DNA from: Cupriavidus basilensis OR16
GTDB lineage: Bacteria > Pseudomonadota > Gammaproteobacteria > Burkholderiales > Burkholderiaceae
Direction: 5' to 3'
Length of the DNA stretch: 64,000 nucleotides
Assembly (NCBI RefSeq): GCF_000243095.1
Contig: NZ_AHJE01000094.1
Span: 25,128-89,127 of the forward strand
The position numbers were made by a program, and so were the translations under genes. The notes below the pieces were generated by a model. It was not told the origin of the DNA. It made no database searches and saw only the letters and a program-made list of their open reading frames with translations. This document shows positions 17,069 to 25,746 of the stretch, piece after piece. The first letter of the stretch is position 1. Each line of letters opens with the position of its first letter.

Positions 17069-17230
17069 GATGCTGGGGCGCAACGCCTGCCGCTCACACA
17101 TGTGACCCGCGCGTTGCGGCTACGGGTGTTTACATGCAGAATCGGGGCGCAAGTACAAAAATTCAAGGCGCGCCGCAACAGGCACGCTCTCCAGGGTCAA
17201 TCCGGCTGTTCTGCCAGCCGGTTCGAGAAA

Positions 17231-18403
17231 ATGCGCGATCTTACCAAAGAACACCACGCGGCGCCGGGCCGCAGGCCGTACGCGTTTGCCCGTTGGATGT
17301 TGTGTGCGGCTGGAATCACTGCCGTCACAGGGGCGCCAGTACATGCCACCGATCTTACCGTCACCCCGGCCCAGCGGGCCCAGGCCAGCGTCACCGCGCA
17401 ACGCGGCATCGCGGCCGCCGACCTGGCTTCGGACGCGCCCCAGCAATATGTCGTGCGCGGGGGTGACACACTTTGGGGGATCTCCGGGCGCTTCCTGCGC
17501 CAGCCCTGGCGCTGGCCTGAGCTGTGGGGGATGAACCAGCAGCAGATCCGCAATCCGCACCTGATCTATCCCGGTCAGGTCCTGTACCTGATTCAGCGCG
17601 ACGGCCGCGCCTGGCTTTCGACCAGCCCCGAGGCCGGCGGCACGGTACGGCTCACGCCGGCCATGCGCAGCGAAGGCGGCCCCGATGGCGCCATCGCCAG
17701 CATTTCCGCCAAGGACATCGAGCCCTTCCTGATCCGCCCGCTGGTGGTGGACCAGGGCACGCTGGAGACCTCGGCGCGCATCATGGCCCTGACCGAGTCG
17801 CGGGTCTACCTGGGCATCGGCGACACCGCTTACGCGCGCGGCATCTCCCCGCCCGAGGCGGTGGTCGGCAGCGACTGGCAGGCCTTCAAGCCGGTCAAGC
17901 CCCTCAAGGACCCGGTCACCGGCCGGGTGCTGGGCTATGAAGCCGAGTACCAGGGCAATGTCCGCGTAACGCGTGCGCCAGAGGGCTTCGACGCGGTGAC
18001 CACCATCAAGGTCACCCAGGCCCAGCAGGAAATGGGTTCCGGCACCTTGCTGATGCCCCAGCCGGCGCGCGAGCCGGTGCGCTATGTGCCCCGCGCGCCG
18101 GATGTCATGCTCGATGGCCGCATCGCGGCGGTCTACGGTGGCGTGCAGTTCGGCGGCGCCAAGCAGGTGGTGGTGCTCAATATCGGCACCGCCGCAGGCC
18201 TGGAGCCCGGCCACGTGCTCGCGCTGTCCCGCGCCGGCCAGGTGGTGCGCGATCGCACGGACGGCAATCGCGCCATCCAGCTGCCCGACGAGCGCTACGG
18301 CCTGGCCTTTGTGTTCCGGGTGTTCCCCGGCGTGGCCTACGCCCTGGTCACCGACGCCTCGAACGCGATCGAGGTGGGCGACCGCGTGACATCGCCGCGT
18401 TGA
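17231..18403 (+). CDS. LysM-domain cell-wall-binding protein
   Basis: A 390-residue secreted protein. The start (ATG 17231) is followed by a signal-like region ending in PVHATD, then a LysM domain near residues 75-125 with QYVVRGGDTLWGISGRFL and NPHLIYPGQVLYLIQ, which binds peptidoglycan. The C-terminal 200 residues form a conserved beta-rich region of Burkholderiales LysM proteins, with AVVGSDWQAFKPVKPLKDP and LGYEAEYQGNVRV. It sits divergent from def and immediately before dprA; its last bases overlap the dprA start (TTGA), suggesting translational coupling. It probably serves envelope maintenance; no catalytic domain is visible. Confidence 0.88.
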   Translation: MRDLTKEHHAAPGRRPYAFARWMLCAAGITAVTGAPVHATDLTVTPAQRAQASVTAQRGIAAADLASDAPQQYVVRGGDTLWGISGRFLRQPWRWPELWGMNQQQIRNPHLIYPGQVLYLIQRDGRAWLSTSPEAGGTVRLTPAMRSEGGPDGAIASISAKDIEPFLIRPLVVDQGTLETSARIMALTESRVYLGIGDTAYARGISPPEAVVGSDWQAFKPVKPLKDPVTGRVLGYEAEYQGNVRVTRAPEGFDAVTTIKVTQAQQEMGSGTLLMPQPAREPVRYVPRAPDVMLDGRIAAVYGGVQFGGAKQVVVLNIGTAAGLEPGHVLALSRAGQVVRDRTDGNRAIQLPDERYGLAFVFRVFPGVAYALVTDASNAIEVGDRVTSPR

Positions 18404-19554
18404 CCGGGCTGGCAGCTACCGGCGCCAACCCGGTGCCGGTGCCCGCCACCACCCGCAGCGCCGCCGACATCGAGGCCTGGCTGCGGTTGACCGGTGCCCG
18501 CGGCCTGGGCACGGGCGCCTTGCGCCAGTTGCTGGCCACCTTCGGCCTGCCGCACCAACTGCTGGCGCAGACCGTCAGCGCGCTGGTGGCGGTCATTCCC
18601 GAAAAACATGCCCGGGCGCTGCTGGCCCCGCCCGATGCCGTCACCATGGCGCTGGTCGAGCGCACGGTGGCCTGGGCCGCCGTGCCTGGCAACCATGTGG
18701 TGACACTGGCCGATGCGGCCTATCCCCGCCCCTTGCTGGATCTGTCCGACCCGCCACTGGTGCTGTACGTCAAAGGCCGGCTGGAAGCGCTTGGCGGCCC
18801 GGCCATTGCCATGGTCGGCGCGCGCAGCGCCACCGTGCAGGGCGTGGAGGATGCGCGGCGCTTCGCCCGCGTGTTGTCCGGCGCCGGGCTGAGCGTGGTG
18901 TCGGGGCTCGCGCTGGGCATCGATGGCGCGGCCCACGAAGGTGCGCTGGAAGGTGCGCAGGAAGGCGCTGGCGGCACCGTGGCGGTGATCGGTACCGGTG
19001 CCGACCTGGTCTACCCCGCCCGCCATCGCGACCTGGCCCACCGCATCGCGGCCCATGGCGCCATCGTCAGCGAGTTCGCGCTCGGCATGCCAGGGCGCAG
19101 CCACCATTTCCCCCAACGCAACCGCATCATCGCGGCGCTCGCGCGCGGCGTGCTGGTGGTGGAGGCCGCAGCGCGCTCGGGGTCGCTGATCACGGCCCGG
19201 CTGGCGGCCGAGATGGGGCGCGAGGTCTACGCCATTCCGGGCTCCATCCATGCGCCGCTGTCCAAAGGTTGCCACCTGCTGATCCGCCAGGGCGCCAAGC
19301 TGGTGGAAACCGCCCAGGACGTGCTCGAGGAACTCGGCATGGCGGGGCAAGCCGCCCGGCCGGTGGCGCCGGCACCCATGCCCGGGCTGGATGATGTCCT
19401 CGGCCTCACGCTCACCCACGACCCCGTCACGCTGGACGCGCTATGCGCGCGTACCGCCCTGCCGCCCGAGCAAGTGGTGGCCAGCCTGCTGGAACTGGAG
19501 CTGGCGGGCGCGGTGGAGCGCCTGCCGGGCAATGTCTATCGCCGTGTAAGCTAG
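18400..19554 (+). CDS. dprA: DNA-processing protein DprA (Smf)
   Basis: A 384-residue DprA, which protects incoming single-stranded DNA and loads RecA during natural transformation. It has an N-terminal helix-hairpin region (residues 20-70), the Rossmann-like core with AMVGARSATVQG, VVSGLALGIDGAAHEGAL, GTGADLVYPARH, FPQRNRIIAALA and EAAARSGSLITARLA, and a C-terminal winged-helix domain (about 320-384). The start is taken as TTG at 18400, overlapping the LysM stop; a GTG a few codons later is an alternative. Length and motifs are normal. A short insertion (GALEGAQEGAGG) of repeated Glu/Gly/Ala residues sits after the GIDGAAHE loop. Confidence 0.95.
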   Translation: MTGLAATGANPVPVPATTRSAADIEAWLRLTGARGLGTGALRQLLATFGLPHQLLAQTVSALVAVIPEKHARALLAPPDAVTMALVERTVAWAAVPGNHVVTLADAAYPRPLLDLSDPPLVLYVKGRLEALGGPAIAMVGARSATVQGVEDARRFARVLSGAGLSVVSGLALGIDGAAHEGALEGAQEGAGGTVAVIGTGADLVYPARHRDLAHRIAAHGAIVSEFALGMPGRSHHFPQRNRIIAALARGVLVVEAAARSGSLITARLAAEMGREVYAIPGSIHAPLSKGCHLLIRQGAKLVETAQDVLEELGMAGQAARPVAPAPMPGLDDVLGLTLTHDPVTLDALCARTALPPEQVVASLLELELAGAVERLPGNVYRRVS

Positions 19555-19680
19555 CGAGCGACGCTGAGGGCCGGTGGCCGAAAAAAGGGGGCTGAAAAAG
19601 AGGGCCGAAAAACGGATTTCCTGGCGGCCGCTACAATCAAACGATTTCCCGTGCCTGAAAAGGCTCATGTTTCCGCCGTC

Positions 19681-20085
19681 ATGACCGTTTACTTTCCGGA
19701 GCAGGACCAGGGCGCGATCGCCCGGGCGCTGGCAGCACGTCCGCAAGGACGTCTGGTAGCCTGCCTGTGCGCAGCCTGGTGCGGCACCTGTGGGACCTAT
19801 CAGGAGGCGTTCACGGCGCTTTCCGCCAGGTTTCCTGGTGATTGCTTTGTATGGATCGATATCGAAACCCATGCCGACCAGTTGGGCGATCTCGACATCG
19901 ATAATTTTCCGACGCTGCTGGTGCAGCCGGCAGCAGGCGGCGCGCCGCAGTTCTACGGCACACTGCTGCCGCACATCGAAGTGCTCGAGCGCATGCTGGC
20001 GCGCGGCGCGGCTATGGCAGCGACGGCCGGCATAGCGGTGCCGAACGTGCTGGAGTGGCTGGCGCCGGGCGCTAACGACGACTAA
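19681..20085 (+). CDS. Thioredoxin family protein
   Basis: A 134-residue thioredoxin-fold protein with the redox motif CAAWCGTCGTY, in which CGTC replaces the classic CGPC, plus the cis-Pro region NFPTLLVQP. It lacks a clear signal peptide, so it is probably cytoplasmic. An in-frame GTG at 19651 would add ten residues; I prefer the ATG at 19681 because the thioredoxin fold begins there (MTVYFPEQD), but neither start has a strong ribosome binding site. It lies between dprA and topB on the same strand. Its partner is unknown. Confidence 0.8.
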   Translation: MTVYFPEQDQGAIARALAARPQGRLVACLCAAWCGTCGTYQEAFTALSARFPGDCFVWIDIETHADQLGDLDIDNFPTLLVQPAAGGAPQFYGTLLPHIEVLERMLARGAAMAATAGIAVPNVLEWLAPGANDD

Positions 20086-20353
20086 CCCCGGTCATTCGCG
20101 CATGGCGCAGGCCAGGAGCGCCAGCGGAAAATGCAGTCAAAAAACGAAGCGGGCAGCGGCTGTACAGGGCCGGCCCACACGCCAGCAGCGCCCGTTTGAC
20201 GGCGACGGCGGAGGCAGCTTGCTTGCACCGCCGTCGGAACCGCGCTTATTATTGGCGCCTCAAAGCCCCAAGCTCGCTGTTTACATATAGTGCAGAGCCC
20301 TTAGTGGCAATAATTCGCAGGTCGCCAGAGTGCGGCCAGCAAGGATCCGATCC

Positions 20354-23050
20354 ATGTCAAAAGCCCTCATCATCGCGGAAAAGCCATCGGTTGCGGCCGA
20401 TATCGCCCGTGCCCTCGGGGGCTTTACCAAGCATGACGAATACTTCGAAAGTGACGACTACGTGCTTTCGTCGGCCGTCGGCCACCTGGTTGAAATCGCC
20501 GCCCCGGACGAGTACGAGGTCAAGCGAGGCAAGTGGAGCTTCGCCAACCTGCCGGTGATTCCCCCCCACTTCGACCTGCGCCCCATCGCCAAGACCGAGT
20601 CGCGGCTGAAGGTGCTCAACCGCCTGATCAAGCGCAAGGACGTCACCGGCCTGGTGAACGCCTGCGACGCGGGGCGCGAAGGGGAATTGATCTTCCGCCT
20701 GATCCAGCAGCAGGCCAAGGCCAAGCAGCCGGTACAGCGCCTGTGGCTGCAGTCGATGACGCCGCAGGCGATCCGCGACGGCTTTGCCCGCCTGCGCGAC
20801 GATGCCGACATGCTGCCGCTGGCGGACGCCGCGCGTTGCCGCTCCGAAGCCGACTGGCTGGTGGGCATCAACGGCACGCGCGCCATGACCGCCTTCAACA
20901 GCAAGGGCGGCGGTTTCTTCCTGACCACGGTTGGCCGGGTGCAGACCCCCACGCTGTCGATCGTGGTGGAGCGCGAAGAGAAGATCAAGAAGTTCGTCCC
21001 GCGCGACTACTGGGAAGTGCGCGCCGAGTTCATCGCCGCCGCCGGCCTCTATGAAGGCCGCTGGTTCGACCCCAAGTTCAAAAAGAGCGAATTCGATCCG
21101 GAGACGCGCGAGTCGCGCCTGTGGAGCGAAGCGGAGGCCAAGAGCATCGTGGCGGCGTGCCGCGACAAGACCGGCACCGTTACCGAAGAGTCCAAGCCGT
21201 CCTCGCAGCAGTCACCGGCGCTGTTCGACCTGACCACGCTGCAGCGCGAGGCCAACTCGCGCTTCGGTTTCTCGGCCAAGAACACGCTCGGACTGGCCCA
21301 GGCGCTGTATGAAAAGCACAAGGTGCTGACCTACCCGCGTACCGATGCGCGCGCACTGCCCGAGGACTACATGGACACGGTCAAGCAGACCATGGACATG
21401 CTGGCCGAGAGCTCGCCGAATTACCTGCCGCATGCCAAGAAGGTGTTGGCAAGCGGGTGGATCAAGCCCAACAAGAAGATCTTCGACAACAGCAAGATCA
21501 GCGATCACTTCGCTATCATCCCGACGCTGCAAGCCCCGAAGAACCTCTCGGAGCCGGAGCAGAAGCTGTATGACCTGGTGGTGCGCCGCTTCCTGGCGGT
21601 GTTCTTCCCGGCGGCCGAGTTCCAGGTCACCACCCGCGTCACCGAGGTGGCGAGCCATCATTTCAAGACCGAAGGCAAGGTCCTGGTCAATCCGGGCTGG
21701 CTGGTGATCTATGGCCGCGAAGCCCAGGGCGACGAGGCCAACCTGGTGGCGGTGGCCAAGGACGAGCGCGTCAAGACCGACAAGGTCGATGGCGTGATGC
21801 TGACCACCAAGCCGCCGGCGCGCTACAACGAAGCTACGCTGCTGTCCGCCATGGAAGGCGCCGGCAAGCTGGTGGACGACGACGCGCTGCGCGAGGCCAT
21901 GGCCGGCAAGGGCCTGGGTACGCCGGCCACCCGCGCGGCCATCATCGAAGGCCTGCTCGCCGAGAAATACCTGGTGCGCGAAGGCCGTGAGCTGATTCCC
22001 ACCGCCAAGGCCTTCCAGCTGATGACACTGCTGCGCGGCTTGGGTGTGCTGGAACTGACCCAGGCCGAGCTGACCGGCGAATGGGAGCACAAGCTGTCGC
22101 AGATCGAACGCGGCGGCCTGAAGCGCGACGAGTTCATGCGCGAGATCGCGCAGATGACGCAGCAGATCGTCAAGCGCGCCAAGGAATACGACAGCGACAC
22201 CATCCCGGGCGACTACGCCACGCTGGCCACGCCGTGCCCGCAGTGCGGCAGCCAGGTCAAGGAGAACTACCGCCGCTTCGCCTGCACCGCGTGCGAATTC
22301 TCGATCAGCAAGATCCCGGGTGGGCGCCAGTTCGAGATCGACGAAGTCGAAGAACTGCTGCTGAAGAAGGAAATCGGCCCGCTGCAAGGCTTCCGCAGCA
22401 AGATGGGCCGGCCGTTTGCCGCCATCCTCAAGCTGGGCAAGGACGACGAAGGCCACTACAAGATGGAATTCGACTTCGGCCAGAACGATGACGACAACGA
22501 CGGCGAGCCGGTGGATTTCAGCGCCCAGGAAGCGGTTGGCGCCTGTCCCAAATGCGGCGGCTCGGTGTACGAGCACGGCATGAAGTACGTGTGCGAGAAC
22601 AGCGTAGCCGTTCCCAAGGCCTGCGACTTCACCACGGGCAAGATCATCCTGCAGCAGGAGATCTCGCGCGAGCAGATCGGCAAGCTGCTGGGCGTGGGCC
22701 GCACGGACCTGCTGACCGGCTTCAAGTCGTCGCGCACCGGGCGCAACTTCAAGGCCTTCCTGGCCAAGCAGCCGGACGGCAAGATCGGCTTCGAGTTCGA
22801 GGCGCGCGAGCCCAAGGCAGGCGCCAAGACGGCGGCCAAGGGTGCAGCGGCCAAGGCTGGCGGCGAGGATCAGGCCGCCGAAGCGGTGAGCAAGGCCAAG
22901 GCACCGGCCAAGAAAGCAGCGGCCAAGAAGGCGCCGGCTGCCAAGAAGGCACCTGCGGCAAAGAAAGCCGCGGCCAAGGCGCCGGCAGCCAAGCGCGCTA
23001 CCGGCAAGTCCCGCGCCGACGACGAAGCCACGGCCGACGCCGAGGAGTGA
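20354..23050 (+). CDS. topB: DNA topoisomerase III with Lys/Ala-rich tail
   Basis: An 898-residue type IA topoisomerase that relaxes and decatenates DNA by cutting one strand. It starts with the Toprim motif KALIIAEKPSVAADIARALGG, contains NACDAGREGELIF (acidic metal site), and the active-site Tyr in KVLTYPRTDARAL. The region around residue 635 has a zinc ribbon (CPQCGS...CTACEF), and around 735 a second (CPKCGGSVYEHG). The last 60 residues are a highly basic repeat of KKAAAKKAPA type, similar in composition to histone H1-like tails of betaproteobacteria, probably for non-specific DNA binding. E. coli TopB has about 650 residues, so this is the long form. The ATG at 20354 gives the standard start. 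Confidence 0.95.
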   Translation: MSKALIIAEKPSVAADIARALGGFTKHDEYFESDDYVLSSAVGHLVEIAAPDEYEVKRGKWSFANLPVIPPHFDLRPIAKTESRLKVLNRLIKRKDVTGLVNACDAGREGELIFRLIQQQAKAKQPVQRLWLQSMTPQAIRDGFARLRDDADMLPLADAARCRSEADWLVGINGTRAMTAFNSKGGGFFLTTVGRVQTPTLSIVVEREEKIKKFVPRDYWEVRAEFIAAAGLYEGRWFDPKFKKSEFDPETRESRLWSEAEAKSIVAACRDKTGTVTEESKPSSQQSPALFDLTTLQREANSRFGFSAKNTLGLAQALYEKHKVLTYPRTDARALPEDYMDTVKQTMDMLAESSPNYLPHAKKVLASGWIKPNKKIFDNSKISDHFAIIPTLQAPKNLSEPEQKLYDLVVRRFLAVFFPAAEFQVTTRVTEVASHHFKTEGKVLVNPGWLVIYGREAQGDEANLVAVAKDERVKTDKVDGVMLTTKPPARYNEATLLSAMEGAGKLVDDDALREAMAGKGLGTPATRAAIIEGLLAEKYLVREGRELIPTAKAFQLMTLLRGLGVLELTQAELTGEWEHKLSQIERGGLKRDEFMREIAQMTQQIVKRAKEYDSDTIPGDYATLATPCPQCGSQVKENYRRFACTACEFSISKIPGGRQFEIDEVEELLLKKEIGPLQGFRSKMGRPFAAILKLGKDDEGHYKMEFDFGQNDDDNDGEPVDFSAQEAVGACPKCGGSVYEHGMKYVCENSVAVPKACDFTTGKIILQQEISREQIGKLLGVGRTDLLTGFKSSRTGRNFKAFLAKQPDGKIGFEFEAREPKAGAKTAAKGAAAKAGGEDQAAEAVSKAKAPAKKAAAKKAPAAKKAPAAKKAAAKAPAAKRATGKSRADDEATADAEE

Positions 23051-23057
23051 GCTGTTC

Positions 23058-23084
23058 GCGGAGCCGGCGTCCTGCCGGCTCCGC
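23058..23084 (+). terminator. Hairpin after topB
   Basis: GCGGAGCCGGC (23058-23068) and GCCGGCTCCGC (23074-23084) form a perfect 11-bp stem with a 5-base loop, between topB and the convergent LysR gene. No clean T-run follows on the plus strand, so it may act with partial efficiency in either direction. Confidence 0.65.
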
Positions 23085-23101
23085 GTCTGCCTTCCTCTCC
23101 T

Positions 23102-24004
23102 TTAGCGCACGTCGTTGCGGATCTTGCCCTCTTCCAGCAGGAAATCGATAAAGGCGCGGACCTTGGTGGGCAGGAATTTGCGGCTCGGGTAGACCACGCT
23201 GATATCGCGCTTGGGCAACTGGTACTGCGTCAGGATGTGCGTGAGCCGCCCCGACTCGATATTGGGACGTGCCAGGTAGGATGACAGCATCGCCACGCCC
23301 ATGTCGGCCAGCGCCGCCTGGTGCGCCAGCTCGGCATTGCTGCACAGCAGGCCAGGGCGGATCGGTACCGTCACCTCGCCCTCCGGGCCCGACAGCGTCC
23401 ATTCATGTTCCGCGGTGGGAATGCGCATCGCGATGCAGCGGTGATTGCTCAGCTCGTGCGCGTGGCGCAGCGGCGGGTGCTGGCGCAGGTAGCCCGGCGA
23501 GGCGCACAGGATGATCTCGGCGGAGATCAGCGGGCGCGCGACAAGGTGCGAGCCCAGTCCCAGGTCCGACAGCACCACGCCTACGTCGCGGCCCTCTTCC
23601 ACAATATCGACGATACGGTCCGACAGCTGCACGTCGAACACTACGTCCGGGTACAGGGCCTGGAAGCGCGCCAGCGTGTCCGGCAGCAGGTGCAGGCCGA
23701 ACATCACCGGCGTCACCAGCCGCAGCGTGCCGGAGAGCGATTGGCTGCGTGCCGTTACCACCGATTCGGCCTCCTCCACGTCTTCCAGGATCTGCTGGCA
23801 ACGCTGCAGGTAGGTTTCCCCGGCGTCGGTCAGCGACAGGCTGCGGGTGGTGCGGTTGAGCAACCGCGTGCCAAGGTGGCTCTCCAGATCGGCTACGTAG
23901 CGTGTCACTACCGCATTGGACATTTCCAATTGTTGCGCCGCACGAGCAAAGCTGCCCAGCTCGACCACCTTGGAAAAGACGCGCATCGATTGCAGCCGGT
24001 CCAT
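23102..24004 (-). CDS. LysR-type transcriptional regulator
   Basis: A 300-residue LysR-type regulator. The N-terminal winged helix-turn-helix is MDRLQSMRVFSKVVELGSFA through LNRTTRSLSLTDAG; residues 90-295 form the periplasmic-binding-like effector domain with SGTLRLVTPVMFGLHLLPDTL. The closest general group is the CrgA/AaeR-like branch common in Burkholderiales. It is divergent from the small secreted repeat protein gene at 24197, with 190 bases between the starts, so that gene is the natural candidate target. AT-rich sequence in this gap could hold the operator, but I cannot define a T-N11-A site with confidence. Confidence 0.9.
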   Translation of the reverse strand: MDRLQSMRVFSKVVELGSFARAAQQLEMSNAVVTRYVADLESHLGTRLLNRTTRSLSLTDAGETYLQRCQQILEDVEEAESVVTARSQSLSGTLRLVTPVMFGLHLLPDTLARFQALYPDVVFDVQLSDRIVDIVEEGRDVGVVLSDLGLGSHLVARPLISAEIILCASPGYLRQHPPLRHAHELSNHRCIAMRIPTAEHEWTLSGPEGEVTVPIRPGLLCSNAELAHQAALADMGVAMLSSYLARPNIESGRLTHILTQYQLPKRDISVVYPSRKFLPTKVRAFIDFLLEEGKIRNDVR

Positions 24005-24196
24005 GACATAGTCTCCAGTCTTGCCCGCGAACTTTTACGGAAAGTGGGTTATTTATTGTCAAAACTACAACTAATCATTGTCTGAGGCAATGTTTATTCA
24101 TATCAGGGAAATACCTAATATGGAGCCATCGGATGCCGCATTGCAGCGAAGGCTGCTGAGAAGACAAGGCGTCCTGCCTGTGGAAAGGATTCAATC

Positions 24197-24466
24197 ATGA
24201 AAAACCAACGTTTCGCCCTGATCGCCGCTGCCGCCACGCTGGCCGCCGCCCTGACTGCCGCCCCCGCATTTGCCAAGGCTGGCAAGTTCGACACGTACAC
24301 CGATGGCGCCCGCGCCACCCAGACCTCGGTCTACAGCAGCGGCGGCAAGGCTGGCAAGTTCGACACGTTCACGGACGGCGCTCGCACCGGCAAGTTCGAC
24401 CCGTACACCGATGGCGCCAAGGCCAGCAAGTTCGACGTATTCAGCGACGGTGCCGCTACCCTGTAA
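24197..24466 (+). CDS. Small secreted protein with KFDxxxDGA repeats
   Basis: An 89-residue protein with a clear signal peptide (MKNQRF, hydrophobic core to residue 22, cleavage after AFA at 26). The mature 63 residues consist almost wholly of a repeat: KFDTYTDGAR, KFDTFTDGAR, KFDPYTDGAK and KFDVFSDGAA. The KFD triplets fall at residues 30, 54, 66 and 78, so the last three are exactly 12 residues apart and the first is two periods earlier, with a degenerate unit (TSVYSSGGKAG) between. Each unit has two Asp, one aromatic pair and a Gly. I do not recognise a function; metal or polysaccharide binding by the Asp/Gly turns is conceivable. GAAAGGATTCAATC precedes the ATG. A strong terminator follows and a LysR gene is divergent. 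Confidence 0.8.
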   Translation: MKNQRFALIAAAATLAAALTAAPAFAKAGKFDTYTDGARATQTSVYSSGGKAGKFDTFTDGARTGKFDPYTDGAKASKFDVFSDGAATL

Positions 24467-24579
24467 TTCAGGCGCCCCGTCAGCGGGAACCGCATTTTAT
24501 GGCGGTTCCACCCGTTTCGGCTGATCTCCACAGGCCGACGGGGAGGGAGCGAAAGCGCCTTCCCCGTACTATCTGGAGG

Positions 24580-24616
24580 ACACGCCCGTACCATGCCGGT
24601 ACGGGCGTGTTTGTTT
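24580..24616 (+). terminator. Terminator after the repeat-protein gene
   Basis: ACACGCCCGTACC (24580-24592) pairs perfectly with GGTACGGGCGTGT (24598-24610) across a 5-base loop and is followed by a T-rich tail. It lies 113 bases past the small repeat-protein gene on the plus strand. Confidence 0.85.
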
Positions 24617-24702
24617 TTGGGGTGCCGCTTCTGCCGCGCACTCACAGGTATCGGGTGATGCATGATACCCCCGGCCAGGATTTTGGACCGGCGCAGAGGC
24701 AT

Positions 24703-24729
24703 AAAAAAACGGGCCAGTCATGGCCCGTT
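24703..24729 (-). terminator. Terminator after the glycine-zipper gene
   Basis: AACGGGCCA (24708-24716) pairs with TGGCCCGTT (24721-24729); the A-run at 24703-24709 gives a seven-base T-run on the minus strand, 65 bases past the gene's stop. Confidence 0.85.
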
Positions 24730-24794
24730 CTTGTTGCCGGCATCGCAGGCCGGCTGCCCGCGGGCGGGAGATGATCCCGCCTGCGCCAGGCAGA

Positions 24795-25271
24795 TCAGTC
24801 GTCGTGATCGTGATGGTTGTGGCCGCGGCCATGCTTGCGCTTGTAGCCGCTGCGGTAGTAGCGGTCATCGCGATAGCCGCGGCCGCGCTCGTCCGCGTAC
24901 GAGTTGCTGCGCGAGACGTTGCCGCCCAGCGCGGCGCCTGCACCGCCGCCAACTGCTGCGCCCAGCAGGCCGCCGGTGCGCCCGCCCATGGCGTTGCCCG
25001 CTGCCGTGCCTGCGCCGCCGCCCAGTGCGCCACCAATGATGGCGCCAGTGCGCTCGCGGCGGTTAGAGGTGACCGCGCCGCCCTCGCCGCCGCCAACCGC
25101 GCCGCCGATCACCGCACCGGTCGAGCCGCCGAGCGCACCACCGACCGCTGCGCCGGCGACACCGCCGAGTGCGCCGCCGAGGGCATTGTTCATATCGCCC
25201 GCAAACACCGGCAGCGCGGATGCCGCCAGGGCGATGGCCAGGGTGAAACTGCGAACGGGGTGCCGTGACAT
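24795..25271 (-). CDS. Glycine-zipper envelope protein with His-rich tail
   Basis: A 158-residue exported protein. After a signal peptide (MSRHPVRSFTLAIALAASAL, cleavage near VFA) the mature part has repeated GGALGG/GAAVGG/GAVIGGAVGG segments typical of the glycine-zipper (YMGG-like) fold, which can pack against or insert into membranes. The C-terminal 40 residues switch to a polar Arg/Tyr-rich stretch (YRDDRYYRSGYK) ending in HGRGHNHHDHDD, a His/Asp cluster that may bind metal ions. The ATG at 25271 was chosen because it begins the signal peptide; an upstream start adds a basic octapeptide. Single-gene unit with its own terminator. Physiological role unknown. Confidence 0.8.
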   Translation of the reverse strand: MSRHPVRSFTLAIALAASALPVFAGDMNNALGGALGGVAGAAVGGALGGSTGAVIGGAVGGGEGGAVTSNRRERTGAIIGGALGGGAGTAAGNAMGGRTGGLLGAAVGGGAGAALGGNVSRSNSYADERGRGYRDDRYYRSGYKRKHGRGHNHHDHDD

Positions 25272-25372
25272 GTTCTTCTTCCTTGGGTTGAGCAACTGTG
25301 ACGCAAGTGTAGAGATGTAGCCGCGACCTTGCTGTAACCACGTGTAAGGCCCTGTAACCGCTGCAGAAACGT

Positions 25373-25406
25373 AAAACGGGCCGCCAGGTTCGGCGGCCCG
25401 TTTTTT
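25373..25406 (-). terminator. Terminator after ybdD-cstA
   Basis: CGGGCCGCC (25377-25385) and GGCGGCCCG (25392-25400) form a 9-bp stem; A-run 25373-25376 and T-run 25401-25406 flank it, so it can act on both strands. It ends the minus-strand cstA-ybdD operon. Confidence 0.8.
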
Positions 25407-25494
25407 AGCGGCGTGAAGCGCGGAGTTACTACGGGGTTAGGATGGTTGTGCGGCTATGGGCACTCACATTCCCTGCGCGCGCGCCACATGCAGG

Positions 25495-25689
25495 TCAGCA
25501 GCATTTGCCCTGTCCCCCGCCGTAGCGGGCCTCCTGCCGTTCGCGAAAGAACGCCTCGTAGGTCATCGGCTCGCGGTCGGGGTGGGTGGCCTCCATGTGT
25601 GCCACATAGGTCTGGTAATCCGGCAAACCCACCATCAGGCGCAGGGACTGGCCCAAGTAGCGTCCCATGGTGCCAAGTTGCTCAAGCAT
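25495..25689 (-). CDS. ybdD: YbdD/YjiX family small protein (DUF466)
   Basis: A 64-residue protein of the YbdD/YjiX family: LGQSLRLMVGLPDYQTYVAHMEATHPD and MTYEAFFRERQEARYG are the family core, and it ends in a double Cys (GGGQGKCC). In E. coli ybdD and yjiX lie directly after the CstA and BtsT pyruvate transporter genes, and the order here is the same: cstA at 27819-25747, then this gene 57 bases later. YbdD-like proteins are reported to be needed for transporter activity in some bacteria; the mechanism is not visible in the sequence. Confidence 0.92.
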   Translation of the reverse strand: MLEQLGTMGRYLGQSLRLMVGLPDYQTYVAHMEATHPDREPMTYEAFFRERQEARYGGGQGKCC

Positions 25690-25746
25690 GATGGATCTCC
25701 CGATAACGAATGTGGTCTCGCGCCTGCCGATGGATCGCGCGCGAAC

